A program made the position numbers and the translations under genes. 64,000 nt of DNA from Diadema setosum. Lineage: Eukaryota > Echinodermata > Echinoidea > Diadematoida > Diadematidae. The first letter of the stretch is position 1; every line of letters starts with the position of its first letter. Below the pieces are notes generated by a model. The model was given only the letters and a program-made list of their open reading frames with translations, was not told where the DNA came from and did no database searches. Location of the stretch: contig NC_092685.1 in NCBI RefSeq assembly GCF_964275005.1, positions 31,548,866 through 31,612,865 on the forward strand, read 5' to 3'. Positions 35,212 to 49,500 of the stretch are shown here, in pieces.

Positions 35212-35559
35212 GAGGGGTTTGGTATGTCTCCCTCTTACGTCAGGTTTGTAAAGGGATCATAATCGGGAGCTCTATGTTTTATGTCGGGATTGAGGACACC
35301 CCTACTCAAAGGGCCAGACTGGACTAGTTCCGAGTCGGCCTGTACTCGTTTGTACCAGGGAGGCGGAAATTCTTTCCGCACCTGCATGTTTCAACTATCC
35401 TGGAACTATTTTGTTTATCATGAATTTTACACGTTTTCGTTTAGAAAAATAGCAAAATAAAATGAACTTCTTAACCTTAAGTCATATTCATGCAGAATGA
35501 CGTTCCATGAAGAAAACCATTCGGCCTACCATTAGTTCAATTCGTTTATTTTGAGTGAA

Positions 35560-37470
35560 TAATGTTGAGTGTACGTTGAGAGCATGTGCTCGTGTTTTGT
35601 TTTGTTTTTTTTTGGGGGGGGGGTGGGGTGACATTTACTATTTTTTACAAGCTCCCTTGATTAAAAATTGGCATATAAAAAAAGAGAACATGAGTTGCAC
35701 TAAAGATCGTAGTCAAAGTACTAGTATTCCTTCATGACTTGAAATCTTACATCAAAATACAACACCACAATGGCAATATAACAATGTGAATATAACAAGT
35801 TGTTTGTGCATGCATGTATGTATTGTGTCATGTGTGTGTGTGTGGGGGGGGGGAGGGGTATGATTTACCTTTATTAGTAAAAAAAAAAAGTGTTTGTATT
35901 TTCGGTTTCTTCTGTAATCATTCATCCCTGTGTTACTCATATCGATACGAATTAAAGAGTAATGCGATTGATGAGTTTAATATCAAGATAGGCTAGGCAT
36001 GCAGAGCCACTGAATTGAGCTTGTGCACTGCCTACATAAATCAATAAGCCTTCGTAGGCTCATTATTACCATTAAGGTAATGTCCAGAATATCCGGCACA
36101 TTCTAAGCTGTCTGGCTAACACAAGTACATGGTGATATGCTATTATGATATTCTACACTCAAACAATGACAAATGTGTTCATAATCACTGATTAAAGTCC
36201 AATATTTGAATGAATCGTTACCTGTCCTCTTCACTTACAACTTCAAGACAAAATCAATTTACCACAACGGTACGTTTAGTTGGCCATGGGCATTCTCAGT
36301 TTTGTTGTTATCGCTCGCTAAGGAAAGGTAGTGTAGGTACAAGGATATGTCTCTTTGTCAATTGCTTTCTGTCATTCAGAATATTGAGTATCAGTGATTT
36401 TGTTTGTGAGAAGGATCCGAGAGTTTTGTTGACTTTGATCGATCCGAAACAACCTGTTGCGCACAAAAATCATTGTTGGTGAACGATTGATGTTCGATGT
36501 CTTCACAACAATTTATGCAAATTTACCAGCTGTGATTGGCCAGTGCTTTGACTAATGCGTATGGAACTTTGAAAGACCCCTTGAAAGCCCCGTATTCCCT
36601 GTGTGTACGTCACTGTACGTTTTGTGTGTGTTCGAACAGTAGAGTCCCCCTCCTAGCTCGTGTGAGATGTGCCCATGGCCCTTCATTCGCAGTTCGGATT
36701 GTATACAAAATTTTGAATGTGTTCGCCGAATGGTGGCGAGCATGCTTGCGTCGCGACGGTGAGTCATCTTTGCCGGATATTTCTCTGACTTGCTCACCGT
36801 TCTGGGGGATTTCAGCGGTGACTTCTCGTTAAATTACAGCCAAGCCCTTCATCAGATCACCACCTCGCTCCTTACATGTGTGCTAGTAGCGACATATTTC
36901 GGAATTTAGAGGATTTACACTACCGTTTGTCGCACGCTACCAGACGTTTCTCCATCGGTCCGGCTCAGCTAAGTGTATTCTTCAGTCGTTTTCGGCCGTG
37001 TCTGGCCCGATCAAGACGGACGGAGGGAGCTAGCTAGCGATTGTGCATCAACTGGCAAGACATCCGTCCTACCGTCATGGCGATCTGATGCAGATGCTGA
37101 CAAGCCCTTCTTGATTATTAAGTGGGATAATTTTTCATATAAGCCAGGATATATTGGCTTATGGTTGCTGCACGCTGGACAACGGTCGGTCTTCGTCTTC
37201 TTCAGTTTTCCGTTCTCCTGCAGTAAAATACACGTGACGATGTACTGATTGTTATTTTCACACAAGTGAATCTCTCCAGAGCCCCACCACTGGCACCACT
37301 GCCACCAGACTGTAAAAGACCGAGTGTCAACTGAGCAACCAAAATATCAAATTACTTGGTCCTCACTTGCTGAAGATATATCTACACTTGTGACATGTGA
37401 CCCGCCATCAGCTGAGAGATAAGTCTTCAGTTATACATTCACTGAATGAGGAGGATACATTTTATTCAAA
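35560..37470 (+). other. CCDC88 upstream region, probable promoter and 5' UTR
   Basis: From about 36480 to 37260 the sequence is richer in G+C and CpG than its surroundings, as expected for a promoter or first non-coding exon. A possible acceptor, tgttattttcacacaag, precedes 37266, so 37266-37470 could be the 5' UTR part of the first coding exon. No core promoter motif is convincing. Confidence 0.4.
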
Positions 37471-37524
37471 ATGTCAACTATTGCAGCTTTGGAGGAGTTT
37501 ATGAGTCATCCATTAGTAGTTTGG
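37471..37524 (+). CDS. CCDC88: CCDC88 exon 1 (start codon)
   Basis: Eighteen codons, MSTIAALEEFMSHPLVVW, phase 0, donor TTTGG|gtaaga. The start matches the short N-terminus of the family ahead of the HOOK domain. Confidence 0.87.
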
Positions 37525-40500
37525 GTAAGAATCACTAACAAGATGCGTTTGGGGTTATTTAACATTATAACAAGTAACAAGACATGATTAGATGTTGTAG
37601 TTTGTGAAAGTATCTGTTAATGCCATTTTACTTTAAAGGTACTGTTTAGCATTGGGAGCAGTGATTTAAAAAACGTTTGAGATATCACATTTGATTCATA
37701 TAGATCTACGTGTAGCGCTAGATCAATTGTACTGCAAAACATCCCCCCACACACAAATGCAATGAAGCCTAAGATATAACTAGAAGATATCACTATTTTT
37801 CTCAATAAACCACAACTGTAACACTTGTTAGACAGTTTAGTCCAGAAATACTTTTGTTATGACATTTTAAGTAATAGGCCTTCTATAGGGCCTACCGTAC
37901 TAATTGTAACATTGAATAGCACTCTGATTCAAATTTTTACATTGGTAATTGTTTCTATCCCTAACTAACATTTTAGAAACCTGTTCTATTTTGAAGCACT
38001 ATTAAAAGCTGGGTTTTTGTTTCATCTGCAAATGATAAGTAATGCCTCCTGCCTTTAAGGATGTTGACTTTCAAGGTTTTTGAAAAAGTTCCTGTAATAG
38101 TACTATATTTTATAGATTTGTACAGTACAAATAAATATCCGCAATTATAGTTGTCGTGTGTGCATGAGTGAACATAGCCAGTAGGCTACGTAATGTAACT
38201 AACTTTTCTTTGTTCCGTCAGTCATTCATATTACAGTGAATATGAAAAGATTTGATATAAATGTGTGCAGCAATTATGATGTAAATTTTAAAGGGTCAAT
38301 GTTTTTCCCCCCTATGTGATGGGTGTGTTTTATGGAAACAGGTGCAGACTTTTAAGGATGGAGACCCTCTGGATTATATGGAATTGGTGGATGGGGTATT
38401 ACTCAATGATGCCATGGCACAAATGTGAGTATAATCAAGATAATGTCATCACATCCCATCTTAAACTGTATTATATTCTTTTTTTACATTACTGACTCTC
38501 AAAAGTTGTGTGTCATCATATTACATGTATGATGTCTATCTCTCCAGAGAACATATTTTACATATAAGCATGGAGAATTTCTTATGACTTAAAAACAAAA
38601 GAAGCAGTGGCAAGTCATTGCAGTTAAGTATTTTTTTTTCCATTTTTTGGGTGAAAGGTAAGTTTTTCATGTATAAATTTCGTGAAACCATGAATATGAT
38701 AAATGGTATCTGCACTAACAATAACATATGACACATTATGTAGGTACATGACATGAAGTCCCTCAAGATCCTTAACACACATAAATCCTAACAGAGAGGC
38801 CAATTTTGTGATGCCAAAGTTCTCTTAAAATCAGCCCAAGTGCAATGTCCCCCAATCATGTGGTGATGGTGAAGGCTTCCATAAAAAGTAAAAAGAAAAG
38901 AAAAGGAAAACAAGATTAATGAATCTGCTTGATTTAGTTAGGCCTGTTTAAAAAAAAAAAAGTGGAAACATTAGCCTAATTGGATTATGTCGGCATCTAT
39001 AGATGGGCAGAGACTTTGCGTGTTGGTTCTAGCTGACTGGCAGGGCATTGAGCCTCCCTCGCCAGCCCAATTTCCTGTTTACTCTTCAGAAAACTGTCCG
39101 CCAGGAGTCCATCCAGCTGCATGTGGGGACAGGATCCGTTTTGTCTTCTAACTTCTCGCATTTTATTTCAGTCCAGGCACATTTGGAAATCGACACAGCA
39201 CATTACTCTGTGTTATGAACAGACTTGCACACATTCTAGGGTCTCGTGATGTGATACTGGGGATGTGGTTTTAGAAACTTATTATCAATATATGGTGGTT
39301 TTGTGTCTATCATGAACTTTGCTGTGTGTACAATGTGTTGAAGTTCAGACCACACAGTACAGTGTATCTCTCGAAATCAGTCAGTCTAGTTAACTGGAAG
39401 GAAGTTGACAATCGTTCCCAAAGAGCTGTTCCTCAAAAAGTGAGTTGGTATTTAGTGAGTACAACAATAAGCCAGTTCACAACAACCTAAGCGTACAACA
39501 ACAATAAGCCAGTTCACAACAACCTAAGCGTACAATAATGTGCAGATAAAGTATTTAAGGTCATTGCAGACCTTTTGAAAATGACTTGTGACTGAGGTAT
39601 TTGAAAACTGGATAGGTCTTCATGAAATCTTGAATGGTACCATAAGCTATGAGTATGAAAGTTGTAGCTACAACGTGTGTACTATGCATACTGGGCCGTA
39701 CAGGGGAATCCGAATGTACCAATAACATTTTTTTTTTTTTCCCCAAGCAAATTTACAAAAGCCATATCATATGCAACACTACTGCATACATGTATAAATG
39801 TACAAATTTATCACTCTCTGTATTGTTGTTTTCTACTGCTCTCTGATTTAAAAAATAAACCCATGCTTAAAAAAGTCTGTGGTTCAGAGGTCATTGGAGA
39901 CCATTGCAAACTGTGAACTGGCTTATGAACGTTTTTAGTAGGTGTGGGTGTTCCATTGCATTAGAACATACAAATCAGTAATTGTCCAAGAAAACAACAA
40001 CATACAGTGTAAAACAACAACAATCAAACAAACCCCATATCCCAAAAAGCATCATTCTTCAATAGAAGGTGTTATTCAGAGGAGTGTTCTTGCTCGTTGA
40101 ATTAGCAGCTGGCTGTAAAGTTACAATAACTGTGAAATTATCAATATTCCATGCAATTTGAGTGGCGGTTTCAACACAATACCCTGTTTTCTGTGTCACC
40201 TACAGCTGTAGTATATTATGTCATCACTGCAGGAAGCCTTATGGAAAACCTTTGATAGAGAGCCTCTGGTTAAAAATAGTTAAAATCTGTGATCCTAAAT
40301 GATTTGATTTAACAGTGATATTGCCCACTGGAAACTGGTGGTTTCTCGACCAATCAAAATACAAACTACAATTGCTTGGCAAAACTAGGTGATATGGGTA
40401 ATAATACAAAATATAAATTGGATTGTGCAAACCTTTTCTCCTCTGCCCCTTTTGTGTGGTACATGATATAATGGTCTATATTGTATGATGTCAGTTCTGC

Positions 40501-43500
40501 ATAAAAACGTACATGCTTTGATACCAAGACAAGATGGAATGTAGGCCTACTAGTATGCTTTTATTTTTAATTCCAGTTGTATGCATGTACTCGCTCAGGC
40601 ATACAGTAATTGTGCATTTAAGTAATTAGTTTATGTGTAGCATGTATAACATTAAAAATTAGTATTTTGATAATACTCGATACATGTATTGTATGCATGC
40701 ATTCTATCAACACTTGCTGAAGAGGGATTTATCATTACCTAATAAAATGTCTTCATATTTTGTGTACATTGTAGGCCCTATTTATAAGGGCGTACATTGT
40801 ATTTTATGTGTGTTAGACAGAATGTAATGGCTGCATATCGCGATTTAATTCATAACAGTCCCAAGTTTTTTGTATATTATGCTTTGGTACAAAGTGTTCA
40901 GTGCTCTTGAAAACATACTTTGCCTCAACACAGAATTAGAGTCAACAGGTGTGTGTGAGTAACTCTGAATTTCAATGAACTCCTATTGCTTAGTTTCCTG
41001 TGAGGTGGAAGAAATTAATCAGCCACTGATGTCTAAGGGTTTTGCAATTCTGGGTTGATGAAGGGCTAGCCCCTCTCCAGGGGGCAGTTCGATTCTGTAG
41101 CCCACTGTAATCAGATCAATCTTCATCAGTATTTGTCAGTTTTCAGATTAACACAAATATATAGCTACAGTAATATGACAGGGCTTTTGCCTTTCACTAT
41201 CAGTCCAAAATTACTGTCAGTGGCTATTCTGCTCATTTCTAGCGCACAAACACATTTAACATGCCAGGTATCGTGTTTGCCTGACACTTTATGTCAGATC
41301 CATAAGATTTATGGCCTTTAAAACGATTCATAATCCCCCTCTCCCCACAGTATACCTGCCTTTCAATGAAGGAGTGCACTCACTGCACTGTTGAAAGTGT
41401 GTGCCCCACATCAGTAATACTGTACAACTGGCGTAGGCCTGTACAATGTGTGTGTTATATATTTTTTTTTTTGGTCTCTGAATGTGTGTGTGCGTTGTTG
41501 TTGTTTTTTTGGTATGTTTTGTGAACTTTGTGAGTCCACGGATATATTTGCAATATTAACAACTCGCAAGACTATTGCCTTTCGCACCACAAATATATGC
41601 TGTAGGGCCCACAAATATCTAAGGTTGGAAATAAATTAACTTTTCTTTTCTAAAGGGATACAATACTAATTTATCATATTATGCAGGTAATTTTACAAAC
41701 TTCCTTAGATGTGAAATACCTGTATAGTTAAGTTGTAGCACTCATATCTACACCTAACACAGTGCAATACATTGTTTATCATCGGTAGAAGGAGGCACTT
41801 TAAATGTGAGATCACAAAATCTGAGCATGCAGTCGGAAATGGTGTCAAAGCGTCACTGCTCCTTGAGTTTTTTCAATTCAATTTGTCATCCCTGGAAATG
41901 TCAGTAGGGCTGCAGGGAGCAAAGGCGGCTTTTAAGAGATGAATCCAGAGGGGAATTCCTTTACCCTGTTAATACACGGATAATTGAGCGTCACCCATGC
42001 GTAAAGCCCTCATACAGAGAATCTCTACCACTGATCATGGTATATGATGTACTGGTTTATGGGTGGGACACACAACGAATGACCTTGCTTACTGTACATT
42101 GTATGTTGAGTCAGAGAAAAAAACAAACTGGAGGCTTAGTGGAGCAGTAGTAGAAGCAGTGCGCTTTCAGTGAGTTTCATTCTCTAAATAAACTGATGTG
42201 TCATAAAAGTCAGCGTTGTGGGGAGGAAAAGGTGAAAGCAATGGTCAGTGCACAATTTAAGGTTAGATTCAATATTTACTCTGTTGGCAAGCACAAATGT
42301 GTCAGAGGACCGCATTTGTGTGTTTGGGCATGGGATTTACTAATCAATCACATATGACATAATTTGGCACAAATGAATGGGATACAGGGCTGCCAACCTT
42401 GAGTGATAGTTCGGAGTGAGACACTGCGAGGGAGCGGAGCGACCAAGCCCGAGGGAGCGAAGCGACCGAGGGGGGGATGGTGTGGAAGGGGGGTGTCCCC
42501 CCTTCGACGGTAGGGAGCTTTGACAATTTTACATTTTAAATGGTGCAATCTGATGCATACTTTAGTCATGATTTGGACATATACATACATACATACATGC
42601 AAGCAGCACCAATGTACTTGAACCGGATTTGTAAGATATTAATAATGCAGTTCACTGACCATGAACAATTGAAGTTCCTGACTTGTAACTGCAGTATTCT
42701 ACCTCAACTGACTTTATTAGCTTAGTGATGTACTATAGACCAATATAGGATGAATTCAATGTGCAACAAGATGACAAAAAAATCCCGAAACAACTACAGA
42801 GATAATGCAAATACATCAATGGGTATTCTTCTTTCTGTATCAAATACCATACTACATGCCAATATCAAATGCTATAGTCTCAGTCTTCAATTATATACTA
42901 ACTTGTTGACTGAAATAGGGGTTCATAATTTCAGACATGTATAAACTAAACATTTAATCGAATAATGAGTGCTTCATATAAATATACATATTGTTAACTG
43001 TAAAACTCATCTACTGTATTCTGAAGCTTGGCCCTAGCTTTCATCATAGAAGCTATAGAACCAAAACAAAGCCCTGGGAGAGACTAAAAAATACAGCAAG
43101 TGCAGCTCTTGATTCACAAGGAAACTCTGGAATAGTAGTTGAATGCCACAGGTTAAATACTTCACTTCATCACAGATGAACTGTCAACTCTAATAATTTT
43201 GTGAGCAGGAAACTTAAACTGACGCAATACCTACCAAAAGAAATACAAAAAAAAAATAGAATCTTGGTATATGATGTAGCCTGAGGGGATTCAGGTTCTC
43301 AGAGTACTGCTGTCCATCCAAACTGGGGGTCAATTAGCTCAGGCATTAGCTTACCTCTCATCCAGTTAATGCTCCTTATTATAGCTTGAGGTTGCGCTCC
43401 GGGAAGACTGTAGTACCTCTGCTGGTGGCTCATACCTGAAGCAGGGCTCTCCCTGTGCCATCTTGATGGTCATGATTGAGCTAAGTGTCCCATCCAAGCC

Positions 43501-46500
43501 AAGGGCATTCCTGGTCTCCGTCTTGTTGAGGCCAATGGACGAAAAAACCCTCTCAGCATCGGCATTGCTGTGGGGGAGGCAAAGTACCAGCTGGGCAACT
43601 TTCGCTAGCCGCTGGAACCTCAGCTGACCAGTTATAGGATTCTTCAGGGAAGAGAGATGGGCCCACAGCTTGTCTAAGCGAAGAAACTCTGCATCCTCTT
43701 CCTTAATGAAAAACTCTTTCCATTGCCTGGCAGAAATCTCCTTGTCCATTACCTGAAAATCCCTGAATTCCTCTTCTACTTTGTCTTGCTCTCTTGGGGA
43801 TGTGAACGGGAGCAGATGCTTGAACCTTAACAAAAGAAGAAAAAAAAAAACAGGAACATAATTGTAGCCCTTCATAAGTGTCTTAGTGCTATCACGTGAA
43901 ATAAATATGCATATAGTTCATTCAGATTTAAGAGAGTAAACTGATCACAATCAAGTAGGCCTACTAAATTTAATTACTGGGTACAACTGACAAGTTACAG
44001 TAACAGCAGCATACATTTGATAATCAAACAGTCCGATGTTACTGCCCTGGAAAGGACTTATACAATAGAGCACGAGATAGGAAGCAAATAATCACTGCTG
44101 GTGAAGGTGATGGGCAAACTTATCACTTCCGAGGCGAGCTGGATGTAGCTATCTTTCCGAAGCGAAGCTGAGGAAAGGTAGCGTGTACATCTAGGAAGTG
44201 ATAGTTTGTCTCATCACCTGCAACCAAAAGGTGATTATTGGCTTTATATTCCACATCTGAAACCATTTAACTATATAGAAAAAAACTTCTCTACAAGAAA
44301 GAATTTGGGTTTAGAAATCAAGTTTTGGTTTGGAAACAGGGAACTGCCAACACTGCAAGGTGGTGATTGATGGGGAAACTACACTTTATCACGTGATTCA
44401 CAATGGACCAATCCTACAGCAACAATCTTAGCATGTGGAATATAATATAAAATGTTTTTGTATTTGTTTCCATATCAATTACTTTTTGATGTGGATCCTT
44501 GTGACATCATGTAAGTTACGTACACACCTGTCAATGAAGAAGAACACATCATCAGGTGAGGCGTTCATCTTCTGGTGCCAGTCAACAAAGATGGCATGCT
44601 TGAGCACAGGCTCATCGAGGGGTAGTCTTGACATGGCATAGGATACCGCCTCGCAGAAGAAGCCCCTTACTGCAGTGAAGAACTTCTTCACCTGAGAAGC
44701 GCTTACGTCCCCACCTTCCAGCAAACGGTTCAGGGTTACTCGAGTGGTGAACCCGATAGACAGGCTGCCATCTATAAATAGATTAAGTGAGCAATAATTT
44801 TTTGTCACTACATGTATTTGCAATTGCATAATTCCACACACATTATGAGGAATATTAATTGTACTGGAGTAAATAATCATTTTATTTCAATATACCTCGT
44901 TAACATTTTTTTAATCTTCATGTGACAAAATAATGGTCATGTTGAGTTTAGGTGGTTGGCTATTTATTCATATTTGTAGCGTTTGTCCTGACAGAAAATA
45001 AGTTAACTGGATCATCTACATACCAGGCAGCTGGTTCTCCTCTGTTTTGTACTGGATGTCTGACACCTTGAGGTCCTTCATTTGTTCCGGTTTCACGAAC
45101 TTGCTCATGAGCTTCTTGATGTACAAATGCATCTGCAAATTAAAATGACAATTTATCTCATAATATACTATAATAATTATACATTAGTCTTCCTTCTTTA
45201 AATGTATAAATGTGCAAAGTTGGAAAAAAAAATGAGAGTATGAGGATGGAGGGTCTGGTTAGTCATGTGAGTACAGGTAAACTGGCAAATGGGAGTGCTC
45301 TGCTTCAGAAACATTCCTGGTCCTTCTTCAAAAGATAATTTGGGAACTACCATAGTATTTCAACTTAATGAACAGTATTATTTTCTTGTCTGCAACACCC
45401 AAATGATCATTTTATGTTCAGATTTATTTTCAGATAAAATTGCAGCCTACACACCTGCCCATGCAAATGATGCACAGATGGGTCTTGACGTTGTAGGAGA
45501 AGATTGAAGTCTGTGAATGCTGGTAAAGTTGCCTGGTAGAAGAGCAGATGGACCTCAGTCATAGGGTCGGAGAAGCGTTCATTCAGGCGCCTGAATCGAG
45601 CTTGGCTCTCATCTTAAAAAACAACATCAAACAATTAGTGTTTTTATCATGTTTATAATTTAAATACTAAGTGGTTCGATGAAATAATTACTGAAATATG
45701 TCTTGTAGCAATACTTAATTACTCAATAAATGACATTACCATGAAAAACATTTACATCGTGCACTGCTCCAATCAAGTGTGGAAAGTAAAATTTTTCATT
45801 TGATAAAAAGGTGGATTATGATAGGAGATACTAAACATTGATATATATATATATTTTTTTAATATGTACCATCATAAAACAATGAATTATATCCATTATC
45901 TTTTGATGAATAAAATGTACTTACTGCTTGATTTGAAGTAGCTTGCAAGTGAAGTGTACAGTTTCAGTGTGCGGTTGACTGCCTTTTCTAGACTCAGCCA
46001 TCTTGTCTGCACATAGTTCACCATTTCCATGTACTCAGTGTCACAAAACTGGCAAAACTCTGGTTGAGAAAACATATGAAATGGAAAATTACAGAGATTT
46101 GGCTTGCATTTATCACTCTTTTTTTAGAGGGCTCAGAAACTATTGTTATTCATCACTGAGTGTATTATTCAAACGCTTACAAACAGTTTTGTTGAATTCT
46201 GTTCCAAGCTTACCCTCAAGTCCTGCCTTCCTCTTCAAGCTTCCTTTAAACCAATAGGCCAGATCTACTGCCAGATCTTCCACATCAAAGTTTGTCAGCT
46301 GCAACAAGAGAATGAGAAGAAATTCATTTGTATTTCATAATTTTCATCTCATAATCTATGACTTGTCAAAGTTGATCATTGTCAGGTAACAGTCAAAGAA
46401 CAGTTCATGTTTTTATTCATTGCAATAAAATTATGATTGCTGACAGTGTAATGATTAAACTTATAAAAGAGCAGACCAAAATAAAAACAAAATTGTGAAA

Positions 46501-49500
46501 ATATCAGTTCATACATAATTTAGATATGGTACCTTACAAAGCAAATGATTTTAACTTACCTTTGCATAGGTATTTCCAGCAGCGTGTGCATTATTGTGAA
46601 CCATATGGGCTGGGCAGCCATGGACATATACTTGAGGATTGAAGTTCAAGACTCTTGACTTAATGGAATTCCTGACTCCCATGTTAACACTGGCATTGTC
46701 AAGGGATAAAGCAATGCAGTTTTGCCATGGAATTTCATTGTCTGCGAAAACCTGGTCCATCTTGTTGAAAATTGCGTCAGCGGTGGCAGCTGCTGTACCT
46801 TCTGTTGTGCACATATCCAGGAAGCGATACACAACCCCATGGTTTATGTCAAAGATTTTTACAGTCATGGGGTTCATTTTCTTCAAGCCTGAAATGAAGA
46901 CAGGAAGAAATAAAGTTTTATAAGTTTCAGGAATAAAACATCCCTAATATAATCTGGTTACTTGTTAGCTTTCTTCGAAGTACATGTACAATTCTCCTTA
47001 GTAGTTGGATTTAATTTTTTATTCTTCAACACTTTTCAGAAGAAAAATACAGCTGAACTATATTAGGCACCGTTCACATATCTGGTTATCAAAAGCATGT
47101 TTAATAAAAGGTTGACTTTAAGTGGTGAGAATGATTATGGTTTCAATGTTATAGATTGTTTTCTTCTTATCAAACATGTAAATGTTATTTATTTTCTTTT
47201 TTATGAAAGCTTACAGTTGAGTAATGACAGTGTGTTACATCACTTCAGAGCTGAAATAGACATAATCTGTACACTTACCAGTATCATTTGACCCATCCGT
47301 CGATAGGGAGAAAGGCTGCTGTTGCAACTGCTGCACTGTCTTTCGATGGTAGTATGGGGCTAAGGCTCGGTTCACGATGCATGACGTTTTTGTCCGTGCA
47401 GACCTGTATCCTGTAGCAACGGGCGAGTCACGGAAGCACTCCTTCATGAGGGGACTGAGGTGATCAGCAAATGCCAGGGGCACGTTGTGCTGCACCATTG
47501 TCATGGCCACTTTCACTTCTGCTCTGCGGATCTGAAAAAGATTAACCGATGGACATCTTGTCTTAATATCAGGGGGTATAGGCAGGCCAGGTTTAAAATT
47601 TGTATTATCACTGACAATTTCTTACAGCTGCATGGCAAATAATTTATATCAAGTGTTTGGGTTAACTACAATGAATCGGACGAAACTTGTCGACATTTCT
47701 GTGTCCTATTGAAGGATAATTACTGTAATAAAATCTTTAGAATACAGGTTGTATGTCTCACCCTTTATGCAAAACTTTTAGATTTTTTTTTATTTCTGTT
47801 ACTGTATAGCATACTTGTGTTATGTGACAAATCCACTTGAAACCAAATGCTCAAGACACACTTGTGCAATATTTTTGCTCACCATTATGAGGGTGTCAAA
47901 ATATGAATTCATATTTGTTTATTTTCATCAACAATTCCTGAAAGAACTGTAAACAAAATTATATAAAATGATTGTTATAATCAATGTTAATTGATACTTG
48001 CCTTGGTTTCTGTGTTAGACATTTCCCTGTTACCAGTTTGAACAGTGAAGTGGGTTATTCCCCACGTTGACTTTTGTAGCCTCTCCTTCTCCTTGTGGCC
48101 GCTGCTAGAGATGTGGCGCTTGATGTCAAATAGACCTTGGTGAGCACATGACATATCCTGGCTGCAAATATTGCATCGGAAGTGGGAAGCTGTGATCCCC
48201 ATTCTTATGAAGGGCCAAATTTCAGACCATTCTTTCTTAAAAGAAGACTTGTAGGTTGCTGCACCTCGTTTCCCCCTTGGTTTGACCTTTGGTTTGACCT
48301 TTGGTTTGGCGCCACTATAAACCTTGACTTGTTTAGCGACAATCTGAGTGTTGTCACTATCAGTGTCACTGCCTGTATCCATCCTGTCTGTTAGTGTCTC
48401 ATCTTCTTGCGACATCTAAAATGATAGAAATTATCGTTAAGTCCTTTGGCTTTATTAATATTGTCAATTCTACTTGCCCCTATCCTCCCCCGAATTGTTT
48501 TCTTTTCATACTGAACTTGCTTGTTTTTCAGGATAGGCATGGAATTCTGTAATATAATTTGAAATGGAAAAAAAAAAAGCTTTGACTTTTTTTATATAGG
48601 GTCATCAGTTCTTGTATTGGCGGACCCCCCAGCCTTTATCAATGTAGCATGGCATTTTTTTTTTTTTATCAGACCCTGCTCTAGTGCTACACAAACTAAA
48701 TTTGCATCGTGGGTCCTATCATAAGAGGGTGGGCACATCAAAGTGTACTAGATTGCATTTATTTTTGGGGGGGAGGGGGTGGTATTAGCTAAAAAGGGAT
48801 AAATATCCCTGTAATTTTTTAACCCATAGGCATAAGAAAAAAAATGAGGACACATAGATTTCTATTACAAAAACACATTTTTCTTCAGTGAGGGAACTTG
48901 ACTATGAAAACCAATGAGACATAGCATAGGCCTTTTAGTTTCATGAAAGGTTTGAAAAAATAATTGGGTAATTATTTGAAATTTCATAGCCCAAAGTTAT
49001 GCCAAAATAAGCTAAATTGTACAAAGTAGGCTACCACTAAATTGTCTGTATGTGGGACTGTATGCAGATCCTTGGACGTGGTAAACATATGGACCTAGCT
49101 GCCGTCTGAATCAATAACTAAGCAGTTGTGGTGAAACAATAAATACTAATAACTTAAACTAAATTCCAGTTTTAGCTTCATGTCATGATGCTCATCTACA
49201 AAATAGGGCCCTCCACAGATAAGCCACTGACTAATAAATGTTCAAAATTGGTGTTTTAATATCCACCATAGATGTCACTCACACACACACGTTAGCATTC
49301 ATTCAACCGCGCCGGATCGACCCGACCGACGCGACAGATTGAAAATTCTGTTGGTACCGTACGTACTCTCATAAAATAAAAAAATCAACAGGAAGGACAC
49401 ACTTTCTGGTCTCAATAAAGAAATAAAATACACATAACAAAGTTAAATTCATATAATTCTCTGTCTCACTCTCATATAAGAGATTAGAATTATATTGATA

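Noticed and set aside
36210-37248. Several 80-100 codon frames upstream of CCDC88
   Set aside because: No domain or family resemblance; explained by higher G+C in the probable promoter and 5' UTR.
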